Positions 41,354 through 51,239 of a DNA stretch of 64,000 nt are shown piece by piece. Below the pieces are notes generated by a model. The model was given only the letters and a program-made list of their open reading frames with translations, was not told the DNA's origin and did not search any database. Position 1 is the first letter of the stretch; every line of letters starts with the position of its first letter. Origin of the DNA: JACVRW01 sp963808545 (GTDB lineage: Bacteria; Actinomycetota; Thermoleophilia; Solirubrobacterales; Thermoleophilaceae); NCBI GenBank assembly GCA_963808545.1, contig CAWEGB010000011.1:62001-126000 (forward strand), in the 5' to 3' direction. The position numbers and the translations under genes are program-made.

Positions 41354-41774
41354 GCCCGTGCAGGTCCATCAGGGTCTGCCGGAACTCGGCGTAGCGCTCG
41401 CGGCCGATCTCCCCGGCGAAGCGTCGCTCGATGGCGGCGAAGATCTCCCGCGAAGCGGCCAGCGCCTCCCTGCCGTGCTCGGTGAGCTGGATGATCTTCG
41501 CGCGGCCGTCGGCCGGGTCGCGCACGCGCTCGACAAAGCCGAGCGCCTCCAGATCCGCCACCGCCTCGCCCACCGACTGCTTGGTCAAGCCCGAGCGCTC
41601 GGCGAGCTCGGTGAGCCGGGAGCCCGCTTCCTCGATGTTCCCGAACACGCAGCCATGCGCCGGCCGTAGCTCCGCGAACCCCAACTCGGTCAAGCGGGCG
41701 AAAAGCTCGCTTCCCACGGCGTCTCTGACCTGGCTCAGAAGGCCGATGAGAGGGAGGTCCTGTTGTGTGTCCAT
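41316..41774 (-). CDS. MarR-family transcriptional regulator
   Basis: 152 residues. The winged helix-turn-helix is in the middle ('RLTELAERSGLTKQSVGEAVADLEALGFVERVRDPADGRA'), with dimerisation helices at both ends. It is divergent from the DHA2 efflux gene with 85 bases between, so it most likely represses the pump and itself, with release by a toxic ligand. ATG 41772-41774 is used; a GTG at 41780 would add two residues. Ligand unknown. Confidence 0.9.
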   Translation of the reverse strand: MDTQQDLPLIGLLSQVRDAVGSELFARLTELGFAELRPAHGCVFGNIEEAGSRLTELAERSGLTKQSVGEAVADLEALGFVERVRDPADGRAKIIQLTEHGREALAASREIFAAIERRFAGEIGRERYAEFRQTLMDLHGLTQAPAQPARAA

Positions 41775-41782
41775 GGTCACAG

Positions 41783-41824
41783 TTGGTAAGGCAGCCTGAT
41801 GATTATGGTACGGTCGCCTTACAA
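41783..41824. promoter_or_regulatory. candidate MarR operator (inverted repeat)
   Basis: TTGGTAAGGC at 41783-41792 faces GCCTTACAA at 41816-41824; the arms match apart from one extra base. They flank the most AT-rich stretch of the divergent region ('gatgattatggta'), where overlapping promoters would lie. Position and symmetry suit autoregulation by the adjacent MarR protein. Confidence 0.55.
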
Positions 41825-41859
41825 GACTACCTGACTATCTCGTAATTCGGAGGACTCGA

Positions 41860-43440
41860 ATGCAACGCAAGTGGTGGACCCTGATCGTGGTGAGCGTGGC
41901 CACGTTCATGCTCCTGCTCGACATCACGGTCGTCAACACCGCGCTGCCGGCGATTCAGGAGGACCTGAACGCCAGCTTCACCGAACTGCAGTGGGTGATC
42001 GACGCCTACACCCTCGCGCTCGCCGCTCTGGTGCTGACAGCCGGCTCACTCGCCGACCGCCTCGGACGGCGCCGGGTCTTCGCAGTCGGCCTCGGCATCT
42101 TCTCGGTGGCCTCGCTGGCAGCCGGCCTGGCTCCTGATCCGACCTTCCTCAACGTCTCCCGGGCGGTGCAGGGGATCGGGGGAGCGATTCTGTTCGCGGT
42201 GTCCCTGGCGCTCGTCGCCCAGGAGTTCCCCGCCGGCCGCGAGCGCGGCACGGCGATGGGGATCTACGGCGCGACCATCGGCATGTCGGTGGCCATCGGA
42301 CCGCTTGTGGGTGGCGCACTCGTCGACTCGCTGGGCTGGGAGTGGGTGTTCTTCATCAACGTGCCGGTGGGGATCGCGGCGATCGCGGTGACCTACGCGA
42401 AGCTCCGCGAGAGCCGCGACCCGAACGCCACGCGTGTGGACTGGGCCGGGCTGGCGACGTTCAGCTCGGCGCTGTTCCTGCTCGTGTTCGGCCTGTTGCG
42501 CGGCAACGAGGAGGGCTGGGGCAGCACGTTCATCGTGTCGCTGCTCGGCGCTGCGGCGGCCTTGCTGGTCGCGTTCGTGGTGATCGAGAGCCGCGTGAAG
42601 CAGCCCATGCTGCCGCTGCGGCTCTTCCGCAAGCCCGCGTTCACCGGCGTGCAGCTGGCGGCGCTGGGCGTGTCCGCTTCGATGTTCGCGCTGTTCCTCT
42701 ACATCACGTTCTACCTGCAGAACCACCTCGGGCACTCACCGCTCGAGGCGGGGCTGATCTACCTGCCGTTCACGGTGATCAGCTTCTTCGCGGCCGCGGC
42801 CGGCGGGGCGCTGCTGGCCAAGCTGCCCGCGCGGGTGATCATGTTCGTCGGGCTGGGGCTGACCGGCGTGGGCCTCCTGCTGATGGGCGGGATCGACCCC
42901 ACCGACGAGTGGACAGCGATGCTCGGAGGCTTCCTGGTGGCCGGTGCCGGCGTTGGACTGCTCAACCCCGTGATCGCCGATGTGGCCCTGAGCGTGGTGC
43001 CCAAGGAGCAGAGCGGCATGGCCGCCGGGATCAACGACACGTTCCGGCAGGTCGGCATCGCCGTGGGTATCGCCGCGTGGGGAGCGATCTTCCTCAGCCG
43101 CGGAGCCTCGGAGGTCGAGCAGCTCGCGGCGGGCACGCCCGCGGCGACCGGGGAACGTCCCCGGCAGCTGATCGAGGCGGCGTCGTCGGGGAACCTCGAC
43201 ACGGCCACGGCCTCGATTCCCGCGGGCGCCCGCGAAACGGTGACCGACGCGGCCGGTCAGGGCTTCATCGCCGGCCTGAACGACATCCTCATGCTCGGAG
43301 GAGTCGTGTCGCTCGTCGCGGCGCTTGCGGCCCTGTGGCTCGTGCGCGAGCGCGACATCGAGCGCGACGCGCCGATCGAGCTGCCGGAGTCGCAGCTCAG
43401 GGCCGAACCGCACGCGGTCGCCGAGCCGGCGGCAGCCTGA
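41860..43440 (+). CDS. DHA2-family (EmrB/QacA) 14-helix efflux transporter
   Basis: 526 residues with a clean site 'ggagg' seven bases before the ATG. 'LDITVVNTALPAIQEDL' in helix 1, 'ADRLGRRRVF' in loop 2-3 and 'GPLVGGALVDSLGWEWVFFINVPVGI' (motif C) are hallmarks of the DHA2 group. It is expected to export drugs or toxic metabolites with proton exchange. Likely controlled by the divergent MarR. The substrate is not identifiable. Confidence 0.92.
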   Translation: MQRKWWTLIVVSVATFMLLLDITVVNTALPAIQEDLNASFTELQWVIDAYTLALAALVLTAGSLADRLGRRRVFAVGLGIFSVASLAAGLAPDPTFLNVSRAVQGIGGAILFAVSLALVAQEFPAGRERGTAMGIYGATIGMSVAIGPLVGGALVDSLGWEWVFFINVPVGIAAIAVTYAKLRESRDPNATRVDWAGLATFSSALFLLVFGLLRGNEEGWGSTFIVSLLGAAAALLVAFVVIESRVKQPMLPLRLFRKPAFTGVQLAALGVSASMFALFLYITFYLQNHLGHSPLEAGLIYLPFTVISFFAAAAGGALLAKLPARVIMFVGLGLTGVGLLLMGGIDPTDEWTAMLGGFLVAGAGVGLLNPVIADVALSVVPKEQSGMAAGINDTFRQVGIAVGIAAWGAIFLSRGASEVEQLAAGTPAATGERPRQLIEAASSGNLDTATASIPAGARETVTDAAGQGFIAGLNDILMLGGVVSLVAALAALWLVRERDIERDAPIELPESQLRAEPHAVAEPAAA

Positions 43441-43448
43441 GCGCCTGG

Positions 43449-43486
43449 GGTGTGCCGGGACCGGCGAGAGCCGGTCCCGGCACACC
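43449..43486. terminator. perfect 17-bp stem-loop with GAGA tetraloop
   Basis: GGTGTGCCGGGACCGGC (43449-43465) and GCCGGTCCCGGCACACC (43470-43486) pair without mismatch around the GNRA loop GAGA. It lies 9 bases after the efflux gene stop, so it is most likely its terminator. Confidence 0.8.
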
Positions 43487-43503
43487 ATGCTCAGCTTCCG
43501 CAG

Positions 43504-43737
43504 ATGGAGCGCAGGATCGCGACGGTCTCGGAGCTGGTCAGGCGTGCGGTGGAGGTTTGCGACCCCGCCGGCGTCGACGCCGACCTCGGGCGGCTGGAGG
43601 AGCAGCTGGAGGACGACGACGTCCCGGTCACGGCCGTGGACAACCTGGAGGAGCGACTCGCGATCACGATGGAGCGCGTGGACTACGAGATCGAGAATCC
43701 GCCCGAGCAGGTGGCCGACTGGGTCGCGGCCCGCTGA
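43504..43737 (+). CDS. small acidic hypothetical protein
   Basis: 77 residues from ATG 43504: 'MERRIATVSELVRRAVEVC...' followed by an acidic helical domain ending 'QVADWVAAR'. No signal peptide or membrane segment. A longer frame from 43450 would run through the hairpin, so the short form is preferred. I do not recognise a family. Confidence 0.55.
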   Translation: MERRIATVSELVRRAVEVCDPAGVDADLGRLEEQLEDDDVPVTAVDNLEERLAITMERVDYEIENPPEQVADWVAAR

Positions 43738-43753
43738 GCGCTCCGGCGGTCGC

Positions 43754-44068
43754 CTAAGCGCCCGCCGCTGAACCGCCGTCGTCGAAGCGATCGAGGATCC
43801 GGAAGAGAGCCGTGCGCTGCGCGCGTTGCTCCTCGGTCATGTCGGCGAGGTGGTCGGCCATCCGGCCCATGACGCGTTCCTGACGCACGGTCATGTCACG
43901 GAGAAAGGTGCGGAGGTCTTCGAAGGCCTGCCGGTTCTGATCCATGAGCGTGTTGCCGCGCTCCATATGGGCATCGATCCGCTCCATAAGCTCGTTCCCA
44001 CGAGCCATGTGTGCGTTACTGACGGCCATGTGCTCGTCGAGCCGCCCGAAATAGTGGCGTCGCGCCAT
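43754..44068 (-). CDS. Met-rich coiled-coil hypothetical protein
   Basis: 104 residues, mostly helical. 'DEHMAVSNAHMARGNELMERIDAHMERGNTLM' shows an imperfect repeat of about eleven residues ('HM.RGN.LM'), an undecad pattern typical of long right-handed or straight coiled coils. The rest is a charged helix. Similar short phage- or regulator-like proteins exist in actinobacteria with unknown function. The start ATG 44066-44068 is preferred over an upstream one at 44122 that lacks support. Divergent from ettA. Confidence 0.6.
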   Translation of the reverse strand: MARRHYFGRLDEHMAVSNAHMARGNELMERIDAHMERGNTLMDQNRQAFEDLRTFLRDMTVRQERVMGRMADHLADMTEEQRAQRTALFRILDRFDDGGSAAGA

Positions 44069-44150
44069 GCCGGAGAAGTGTGCCACGCGAACGTGTGACG
44101 GGACAAGACCCGAGCGTGACAACTCGCACCCCCGCTAGCCTCGCTGGCCG

Positions 44151-45806
<1,656 letters not shown>

Positions 45807-45852
45807 CGCTCCGGATCGCATGACCCGGGGCAAACCCGGGCAAGTAACAGTC

Positions 45853-47448
45853 ATGGCCACTCAGTCACACGACGTAGAGGTTCGAGGCAGCGCTCCGGAG
45901 CGCCACGAGGAGGTACTGACCGCGGGGGCCCTGGAGCTCGTGGGCCGTCTCCACGACGAGCTCGACGACACCCGCCGCAGCCTGCTCGAAGCGCGGACGG
46001 GACGCCAGGCCGAGCTCGACGCCGGCGGCACGCTCGACTTCGTCACCGCGCCCGAGGACTTCCAGGTGGCGCCGATCCCGGACGCCCTCCAGGACCGCCG
46101 CGTGGAGATCACCGGCCCCACCAGCCGCAAGATGGTGATCAACGCGCTCAACTCCGGCGCCCGGGGCTTCATGGCCGACTTCGAGGACTCGAACTCGCCC
46201 ACCTGGTCCAACATGGTCGTCGGCCAGGCCAACCTCGCCGATGCCGTGCGCGGCTCGATGGAGCACGAGGAGAAGGACAAGCAGTACAGCCTCGACGAGG
46301 AGCACGCCGTGCTGCTCGTGCGCCCGCGCGGCCTGCACCTGCCCGAGCGCCACCTGCGCGTCAACGGCGACACCCTCGCCGGCGCGTTCATGGACTTCGG
46401 CCTGTACATGCACCGCAACGCCGCCGAGCTGCTCGAGCGCGGCCGTGGTCCCTACTTCTACATCCCGAAGCTCGAGTCCCACCAGGAGGCGGCGCTGTGG
46501 CGCGACGCCTTCGTGATCGCCGAGGAGAGCCTCGGCCTCGATCGAGGGACCGTCAAGGCCACGGTGCTGATCGAGACGATCCCCGCCGCCTTCGAGATGG
46601 ACGCCATCCTCTACGAGCTGCGCGACCACATCGCGGCCCTCAACGCCGGCCGCTGGGACTACATCTTCTCGGTCATCAAGCGCTTCCGCTCACGCGCGGA
46701 CTTCGTGCTGCCGAATCGTTCCGCGGTCACGATGACCGTGCCCTTCATGAGCTCGTACTCCGACCTCGTGGTCAAGACCTGTCACGCCCGCGGCGCCCAC
46801 GCCATGGGCGGAATGTCAGCCGTGATCCCCAGCCGCAGCGACGAGGAGGCCAACCAGAAGGCCTTCGAGGCCGTGCGCGAGGACAAGGAGCGCGAGGCCG
46901 GCGACGGGTTCGACGGCACCTGGGTGGCCCATCCTGACTCGGTGCCGGTGGCCACCGAGGCCTTCGACGACGTGCTGGGCGAGCGACCGAACCAGGTCGA
47001 CAAGCAGCGCGACGACGTGTCCGCCGACGCTGACGCCCTGCTCGCCGTGCCCGACACGCCCGGGGACATCACGGAGGAGGGCCTGCGCTCCAACGTGAAC
47101 GTCGGCATCCAGTACATCTCCTCGTGGCTGCGCGGCAACGGGGCCGCCGGCATATACGGGTTGATGGAGGACGCGGCCACGGCCGAGATCGCCCGGGGGC
47201 AGGTCTGGCAATGGATCCGCCACGGAGCCACGCTCGATGACGGCCGCGCGATCACGCCCGAGCTGGTCCGCGAGCTCGAGACGAGCGAGCTCGAGAAGAT
47301 CCGCGAGGAGATCGGCGACGACGAGTGGTTCGAGAGGGAAGGCCGGCCCGATCTCTCGCGCGAGCTGTTCGAGACGGTGGCCCTGAGCGGCGAGTCCGAG
47401 TTCGTGGAGTTCCTGACGCTCCCGGCGTACGAGCGCCTCGACGACTGA
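45853..47448 (+). CDS. aceB: malate synthase A
   Basis: About 531 residues. It condenses glyoxylate with acetyl-CoA to give malate. 'GFMADFEDSNSPTWSNMV' and 'PRGLHLPERHL' with 'IPKLESHQEAALW' are typical of the A isoform; 'VNVGIQYISSWLRGNGAAGIYGLMEDAATAEI' is in the C-terminal plug. I chose ATG 45853; an in-frame ATG at 45820 would add 11 unusual residues that run through the CCCGGG-containing leader. It is well placed to use glyoxylate formed by GlcDEF (36470-40334). No isocitrate lyase is in the window. Confidence 0.93.
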   Translation: MATQSHDVEVRGSAPERHEEVLTAGALELVGRLHDELDDTRRSLLEARTGRQAELDAGGTLDFVTAPEDFQVAPIPDALQDRRVEITGPTSRKMVINALNSGARGFMADFEDSNSPTWSNMVVGQANLADAVRGSMEHEEKDKQYSLDEEHAVLLVRPRGLHLPERHLRVNGDTLAGAFMDFGLYMHRNAAELLERGRGPYFYIPKLESHQEAALWRDAFVIAEESLGLDRGTVKATVLIETIPAAFEMDAILYELRDHIAALNAGRWDYIFSVIKRFRSRADFVLPNRSAVTMTVPFMSSYSDLVVKTCHARGAHAMGGMSAVIPSRSDEEANQKAFEAVREDKEREAGDGFDGTWVAHPDSVPVATEAFDDVLGERPNQVDKQRDDVSADADALLAVPDTPGDITEEGLRSNVNVGIQYISSWLRGNGAAGIYGLMEDAATAEIARGQVWQWIRHGATLDDGRAITPELVRELETSELEKIREEIGDDEWFEREGRPDLSRELFETVALSGESEFVEFLTLPAYERLDD

Positions 47449-47663
47449 GCCGCCGCCGGCAACGGTGCGGCACCGCCCCTTTCCGGCGCGCCGGGCGTTC
47501 AGGGGGCATGCTCAGCTTCCTGCGCCGCCACCACCTCGGGTACGGCGACGATCCGTGCGCTGAGCGTCTGGTGACGGGCCGACGCCCAGCTCGCGGCCGC
47601 GGGCCACCTCGGTCTGGGTGGTCTGCGCCTCGCGTCAGCGCCGCCATTAGGATCGCGGCCGGC
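47449..47663. other. intergenic region before the PfkB operon
   Basis: 215 bases without a supported gene. The frame of the kinase is open through it and an in-frame ATG at 47508 could add 52 Arg/Pro-rich residues, which I consider non-coding. No clear terminator for aceB or promoter motif is visible. Confidence 0.4.
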
Positions 47664-48590
47664 ATGAGGCCGGACTCGCATCCCGAGGTGCTGTGCGCGG
47701 GCATCGTGGTGGCCGACGCAATCGCGTCGCCGGTCGACGAGCTGCCGGAGCCGGGGCTGCTCGCCCTGGTGGACTCGGTGCTGCTGGCCACCGGCGGCTG
47801 CGCCCTGTCCACCGCCACCGCTCTGGCCGAGCTGGGCACCGCCACCGCCCTGTGCGGCTGCGTCGGCCGCGACCTGATGGGCGACGTGCTGAGGCGCGAG
47901 GCCCGGGCGCGCGGGCTCGACACCGAGCATCTCCGCGGCAGCGACGAGCTGACCTCGGCGTCCCTCGTGCTCGACGCGAGCGACGGGGCGCGCACCTTCT
48001 TCCACAACCCGGGCGCCAGCGCCGCGCTGAGGCCCGAGCACATCGAGGCGGCATTCGGATCGGCCACGCGCTGGCTGCACGTGGGCGGCGCGCTGGTGCT
48101 GCCGGGCCTCGACGGCCAGCCGCTGGCCGGTGTGCTCGAGCGCGCTCGGGCCCGCGGGATCACCACGAGCCTCGATCCGGTGCACGACGCCACCGGAGGC
48201 TGGGAGCGCGTGCATCCCTCGCTCCCCCATCTCGACCTGATCTGCCCCAACCTCGTCGAGGCCCGTGGCATCACCGGCCGGGAGTCGGCCGAGGACTGCG
48301 CCCGCTGGCTGCGCGACCGCGGGGTCGGGCGCGTGGCGGTGAAGCTGGGCCGCGACGGCGCCTACGCCCTCGACGAACAGACAGCCGAATGGCTGCCGGC
48401 CTTCCCCGTCGACACCCGCGACGAGACCGGCGCGGGGGACGCCTTCGCCGCCGGCCTCATCCACGGCCTGCTGCAGGACTGGCCGCTCGAGCGTGCCGTG
48501 CGGCTCGGCAACGCCGTCGGCGCCCTGTCCACGCGCGGCCTTGGCGCCAGCAGCACCCTGCCCGATCTGGAGGAGGCCATGGCCTTATGA
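47664..48590 (+). CDS. PfkB-family carbohydrate kinase
   Basis: 308 residues. 'LLATGGCALSTATALAELG' matches PfkB signature 1 and 'DETGAGDAFAAGLIHGLL' (about residues 254-271) is signature 2 with the catalytic Asp. The substrate is not readable from sequence. Stop overlaps the next ATG (ATGA), and that gene's end overlaps the third, so the three genes form one operon likely working on the same sugar or polyol. A ribokinase, 5-dehydro-2-deoxygluconokinase (IolC) or sulfofructose-kinase-like role are all possible. Confidence 0.88.
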   Translation: MRPDSHPEVLCAGIVVADAIASPVDELPEPGLLALVDSVLLATGGCALSTATALAELGTATALCGCVGRDLMGDVLRREARARGLDTEHLRGSDELTSASLVLDASDGARTFFHNPGASAALRPEHIEAAFGSATRWLHVGGALVLPGLDGQPLAGVLERARARGITTSLDPVHDATGGWERVHPSLPHLDLICPNLVEARGITGRESAEDCARWLRDRGVGRVAVKLGRDGAYALDEQTAEWLPAFPVDTRDETGAGDAFAAGLIHGLLQDWPLERAVRLGNAVGALSTRGLGASSTLPDLEEAMAL

Positions 48591-49417
48591 CCGTCCAACC
48601 CCGCATGCGCCGGCTGTTCGCGGCCGACGGACGCTGCTTCGACGTGGCCGTGGATCACGGCTTCTTCGGCGAGCCCCGCTTCCTCTCCGGGATCGAGAAC
48701 CTGGCGGCCGCGCTCGACGTGCTCGTGGAGGCGGCGCCGGACGCGATCCAGCTCTCCCCCGGCAGCGCGCCGCTGCTCCAGGACCGCCTCGGGCCCAAGC
48801 CCGCGCTGGTGATGCGCACCGACGTCGCCAACGTCTACGGCCCCGAGATCGACGCGGACAGCCTCTACTTCTCCGAGGCCGTGCCCGAGGCGGTGGAGCG
48901 CGCGCTGCGCCTGGACGCTGCCTGCGTGGTGGTGAACCTGCTCTGGATCGACGGACGCCAGGACCTTCACCGGGCCTGTGTGCGCAACGTGGCCGCGCTC
49001 AAGGCGCGCTGCGAGCCCGCCGGGATGCCGCTGATGGTCGAGCCGCTGGCGATGCGGCCCGGCGCGGCCGGCTACGGCGTGGACGGCGATCCCGAGCGCA
49101 TCCGTGCGCTGGTGCGCCAGGCGGTCGAGCTGGGCGCCGACATCATCAAGGCCGATCCCACCGACGACCTGGGCGACTATCCCGGCGTGATCGAGGTGGC
49201 CGGCTCGATCCCGCTGCTGGTGCGCGGCGGCGGGCGCGCGAGTGACGAGCAGGTGCTCGAGCGCACCGCGAGCGTGATGGCCTCCGGGGCCGCGGGCATC
49301 GTCTACGGGCGCAACGTCATCCAGCACGAGCAGCCACTGAAGATGACCCGCGCGCTCATGTCCGTGGTGCACGACGACGTGTCGGCGCCGGACGCGCTCG
49401 CGGGTCTCCGTGGCTGA
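48587..49417 (+). CDS. class I aldolase-like (DeoC/LacD/IolJ-type) TIM barrel protein
   Basis: 276 residues. 'DVAVDHGFFG' at the N-terminus, 'VEPLAM', 'GADIIKADPTDD' (a candidate Schiff-base Lys) and 'IPLLVRGGGRASDEQVL' correspond to strand ends in DeoC/FbaB-like class I aldolases. It probably cleaves the phosphorylated product of the adjacent kinase. ATG overlaps the kinase stop, and the end overlaps the oxidoreductase start by eight bases. Confidence 0.78.
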   Translation: MTVQPRMRRLFAADGRCFDVAVDHGFFGEPRFLSGIENLAAALDVLVEAAPDAIQLSPGSAPLLQDRLGPKPALVMRTDVANVYGPEIDADSLYFSEAVPEAVERALRLDAACVVVNLLWIDGRQDLHRACVRNVAALKARCEPAGMPLMVEPLAMRPGAAGYGVDGDPERIRALVRQAVELGADIIKADPTDDLGDYPGVIEVAGSIPLLVRGGGRASDEQVLERTASVMASGAAGIVYGRNVIQHEQPLKMTRALMSVVHDDVSAPDALAGLRG

Positions 49418-50573
49418 GCGGGAGGTCCGGCTCGGCCTGATCGGCGGCGGCCTGATGGGTCGCGAGCTGGCCAGCGCCGCGGCGCGCTGGGTCCACCTCG
49501 CCGACCTGGGCGTGCGGCCGCGGCTCGTGCACGTGTGCGACGTCAACCCCGAGGTGCTGGCCTGGTACAGGCGCCTGGCCGAGCCGCCCCGCCTGGGGTC
49601 GGACTGGCACGACGTGCTGGCCGACCCGCAGGTCGAGGCGGTCTACATCGCCGTGCCGCACAACCTGCACGCCGAGCTCTACGTGGCGGCCCTCGAGGCG
49701 GGCAAGCACCTGTTGGGCGAGAAGCCCTTCGGCATCGACCGGACGGCCAACGAGACGATCACGGAGGCCGTGGCCCGCCACCCCGAGCTGCTCGTGCGCT
49801 GCTCGTCCGAGATGCCGTTCTTCCCCGGCGGACAGGAGGTCTGGCGCTGGATCGACGAGGGCCGCTTCGGCCGGCCGATCGAGGTGCGCTCGCTCTTCCT
49901 CCACTCGAGCGACCTCGACCCGGGCAAGCCGATCAACTGGAAGCGCCGAGCCGAGACCAACGGCGCCTACGGATGCCTCGGCGACCTCGGCATGCACGCG
50001 CTCCACCTGCCGCTGCGAGCCGGCTGGGCGCCGGCCGACGTGAGCGCCGTGCTGGGCGACTACTTCACCGAGCGCCCCGACGGCCGCGGCGGGCAGGCAG
50101 CGGCGGACACGCCCGACAACGCGGTGCTGCTGTGCCGCGCCGAGCACGACGGTCACGAGTTCCCTCTGCGCATCGAGACGAAGCGGGTGGCGCCGGGCCA
50201 CATGAACACCTGGACGATCGAGGTGGACGGCACCGAGGGCTCGATCGCCTACACCACCAAGCGCCCCAAGACGCTGCGGACGATGAGCTACTCGCCCGGC
50301 GGCCCGCAGCGCTGGGAGGAGACCGACCTCGGGTCCCAGTCGGCCTACCCGAGCATCACCGGCCCGATCTTCGAGTTCGGCTTCTCCGACGCGCTGCAGC
50401 AGATGTGGGCGGCCTTCCTCGATGAGCTGGCCCACGGCCGTGACGGCATGCACCAGCCCTTCCACTGCGTGACCCCGGAGGAAGCGGCCGCCACCCACGA
50501 CCTGTTCACGGCGGCGCTGCGGAGTGACGCGGAGCGCAGCGTGGAGCGCGTGGAGGCCCGGCGCCCGCTCTGA
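49410..50573 (+). CDS. Gfo/Idh/MocA-family oxidoreductase
   Basis: 387 residues. N-terminal Rossmann fold 'LGLIGGGLMGRELASAAAR' and 'EAVYIAVPHNLHAELYVAALEAGKHLLGEKPFG' (the E-K-P motif with the catalytic Lys). The C-terminal half is the alpha/beta substrate domain. NAD(P)-dependent oxidation of a sugar, inositol or related polyol is expected. Third gene of the kinase-aldolase operon; the stop is nine bases from the convergent def gene. Confidence 0.88.
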   Translation: MAEREVRLGLIGGGLMGRELASAAARWVHLADLGVRPRLVHVCDVNPEVLAWYRRLAEPPRLGSDWHDVLADPQVEAVYIAVPHNLHAELYVAALEAGKHLLGEKPFGIDRTANETITEAVARHPELLVRCSSEMPFFPGGQEVWRWIDEGRFGRPIEVRSLFLHSSDLDPGKPINWKRRAETNGAYGCLGDLGMHALHLPLRAGWAPADVSAVLGDYFTERPDGRGGQAAADTPDNAVLLCRAEHDGHEFPLRIETKRVAPGHMNTWTIEVDGTEGSIAYTTKRPKTLRTMSYSPGGPQRWEETDLGSQSAYPSITGPIFEFGFSDALQQMWAAFLDELAHGRDGMHQPFHCVTPEEAAATHDLFTAALRSDAERSVERVEARRPL

Positions 50574-50582
50574 GCGTCAGGC

Positions 50583-51188
50583 TCAGGCGGCGGCCTGGTC
50601 GCGCTCGCGCTCGCGCAGCTCGCGAAGCGCGCGCTTGCGCTCGTCGCGCGTGGTGCGGTCGAGGATCAGCACGCCGTCGAGGTGGTCCATTTCGTGCTGG
50701 ATGACCCGGGCCTCCAGGCCCGACGCCTCGATCAGCCGGTCGGTGCCCTCCTCGTCGTGAGCGCGAACCCGGACGTGCACGGGCCGCTCGACGTCCACGC
50801 TCACCCCCGGGATCGACAGGCAGCCCTCGTCGATCACCTCGGCGTCGTCGCTGGCCCACTCGATCCGAGGATTGGCCAACGCGATGACCGGGGCATCGGG
50901 ACCCACCCGGTAGACCAGCAGGCGCTGCGAGATGCCGAGCTGCGGAGCGGCCAGGCCGACGCCGAGGGCGTCACCCATGATCCCCGCCATGCGACTCACC
51001 TGGCGGCGCAGGGAGTCGTCGAAGCGGTCGACCTCGGTGGCGCGCGACTTGAGGACCGGGTCGCCCAGGCGGCGGATGAACGTCATCGCGGCCGCACGCC
51101 GCGCCTCGAGCTCAGGATCGAGGGCCGGGAGGTCCTCCTCGCGCTCGGCCTCCACCTCGAGATCGTGGTCTTGGGTGTCTGCGCTCAT
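50583..51188 (-). CDS. def: peptide deformylase
   Basis: 201 residues. All three motifs are present: 'GVGLAAPQLG', 'EGCLSIPG' and 'QHEMDHLDG', giving the Cys and two His metal ligands and the catalytic Glu. It removes formyl groups from new proteins, complementing fmt at 28645. The N-terminal 35 residues are an acidic extension not found in most deformylases. It lies 51 bases downstream of priA on the same strand, the usual priA-def order. Confidence 0.95.
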   Translation of the reverse strand: MSADTQDHDLEVEAEREEDLPALDPELEARRAAAMTFIRRLGDPVLKSRATEVDRFDDSLRRQVSRMAGIMGDALGVGLAAPQLGISQRLLVYRVGPDAPVIALANPRIEWASDDAEVIDEGCLSIPGVSVDVERPVHVRVRAHDEEGTDRLIEASGLEARVIQHEMDHLDGVLILDRTTRDERKRALRELRERERDQAAA

Positions 51189-51239
51189 CGGCTCCGATTC
51201 TAACGCGACGGGCCGCGCGGAAGAGCGCCGGACTCGGCC

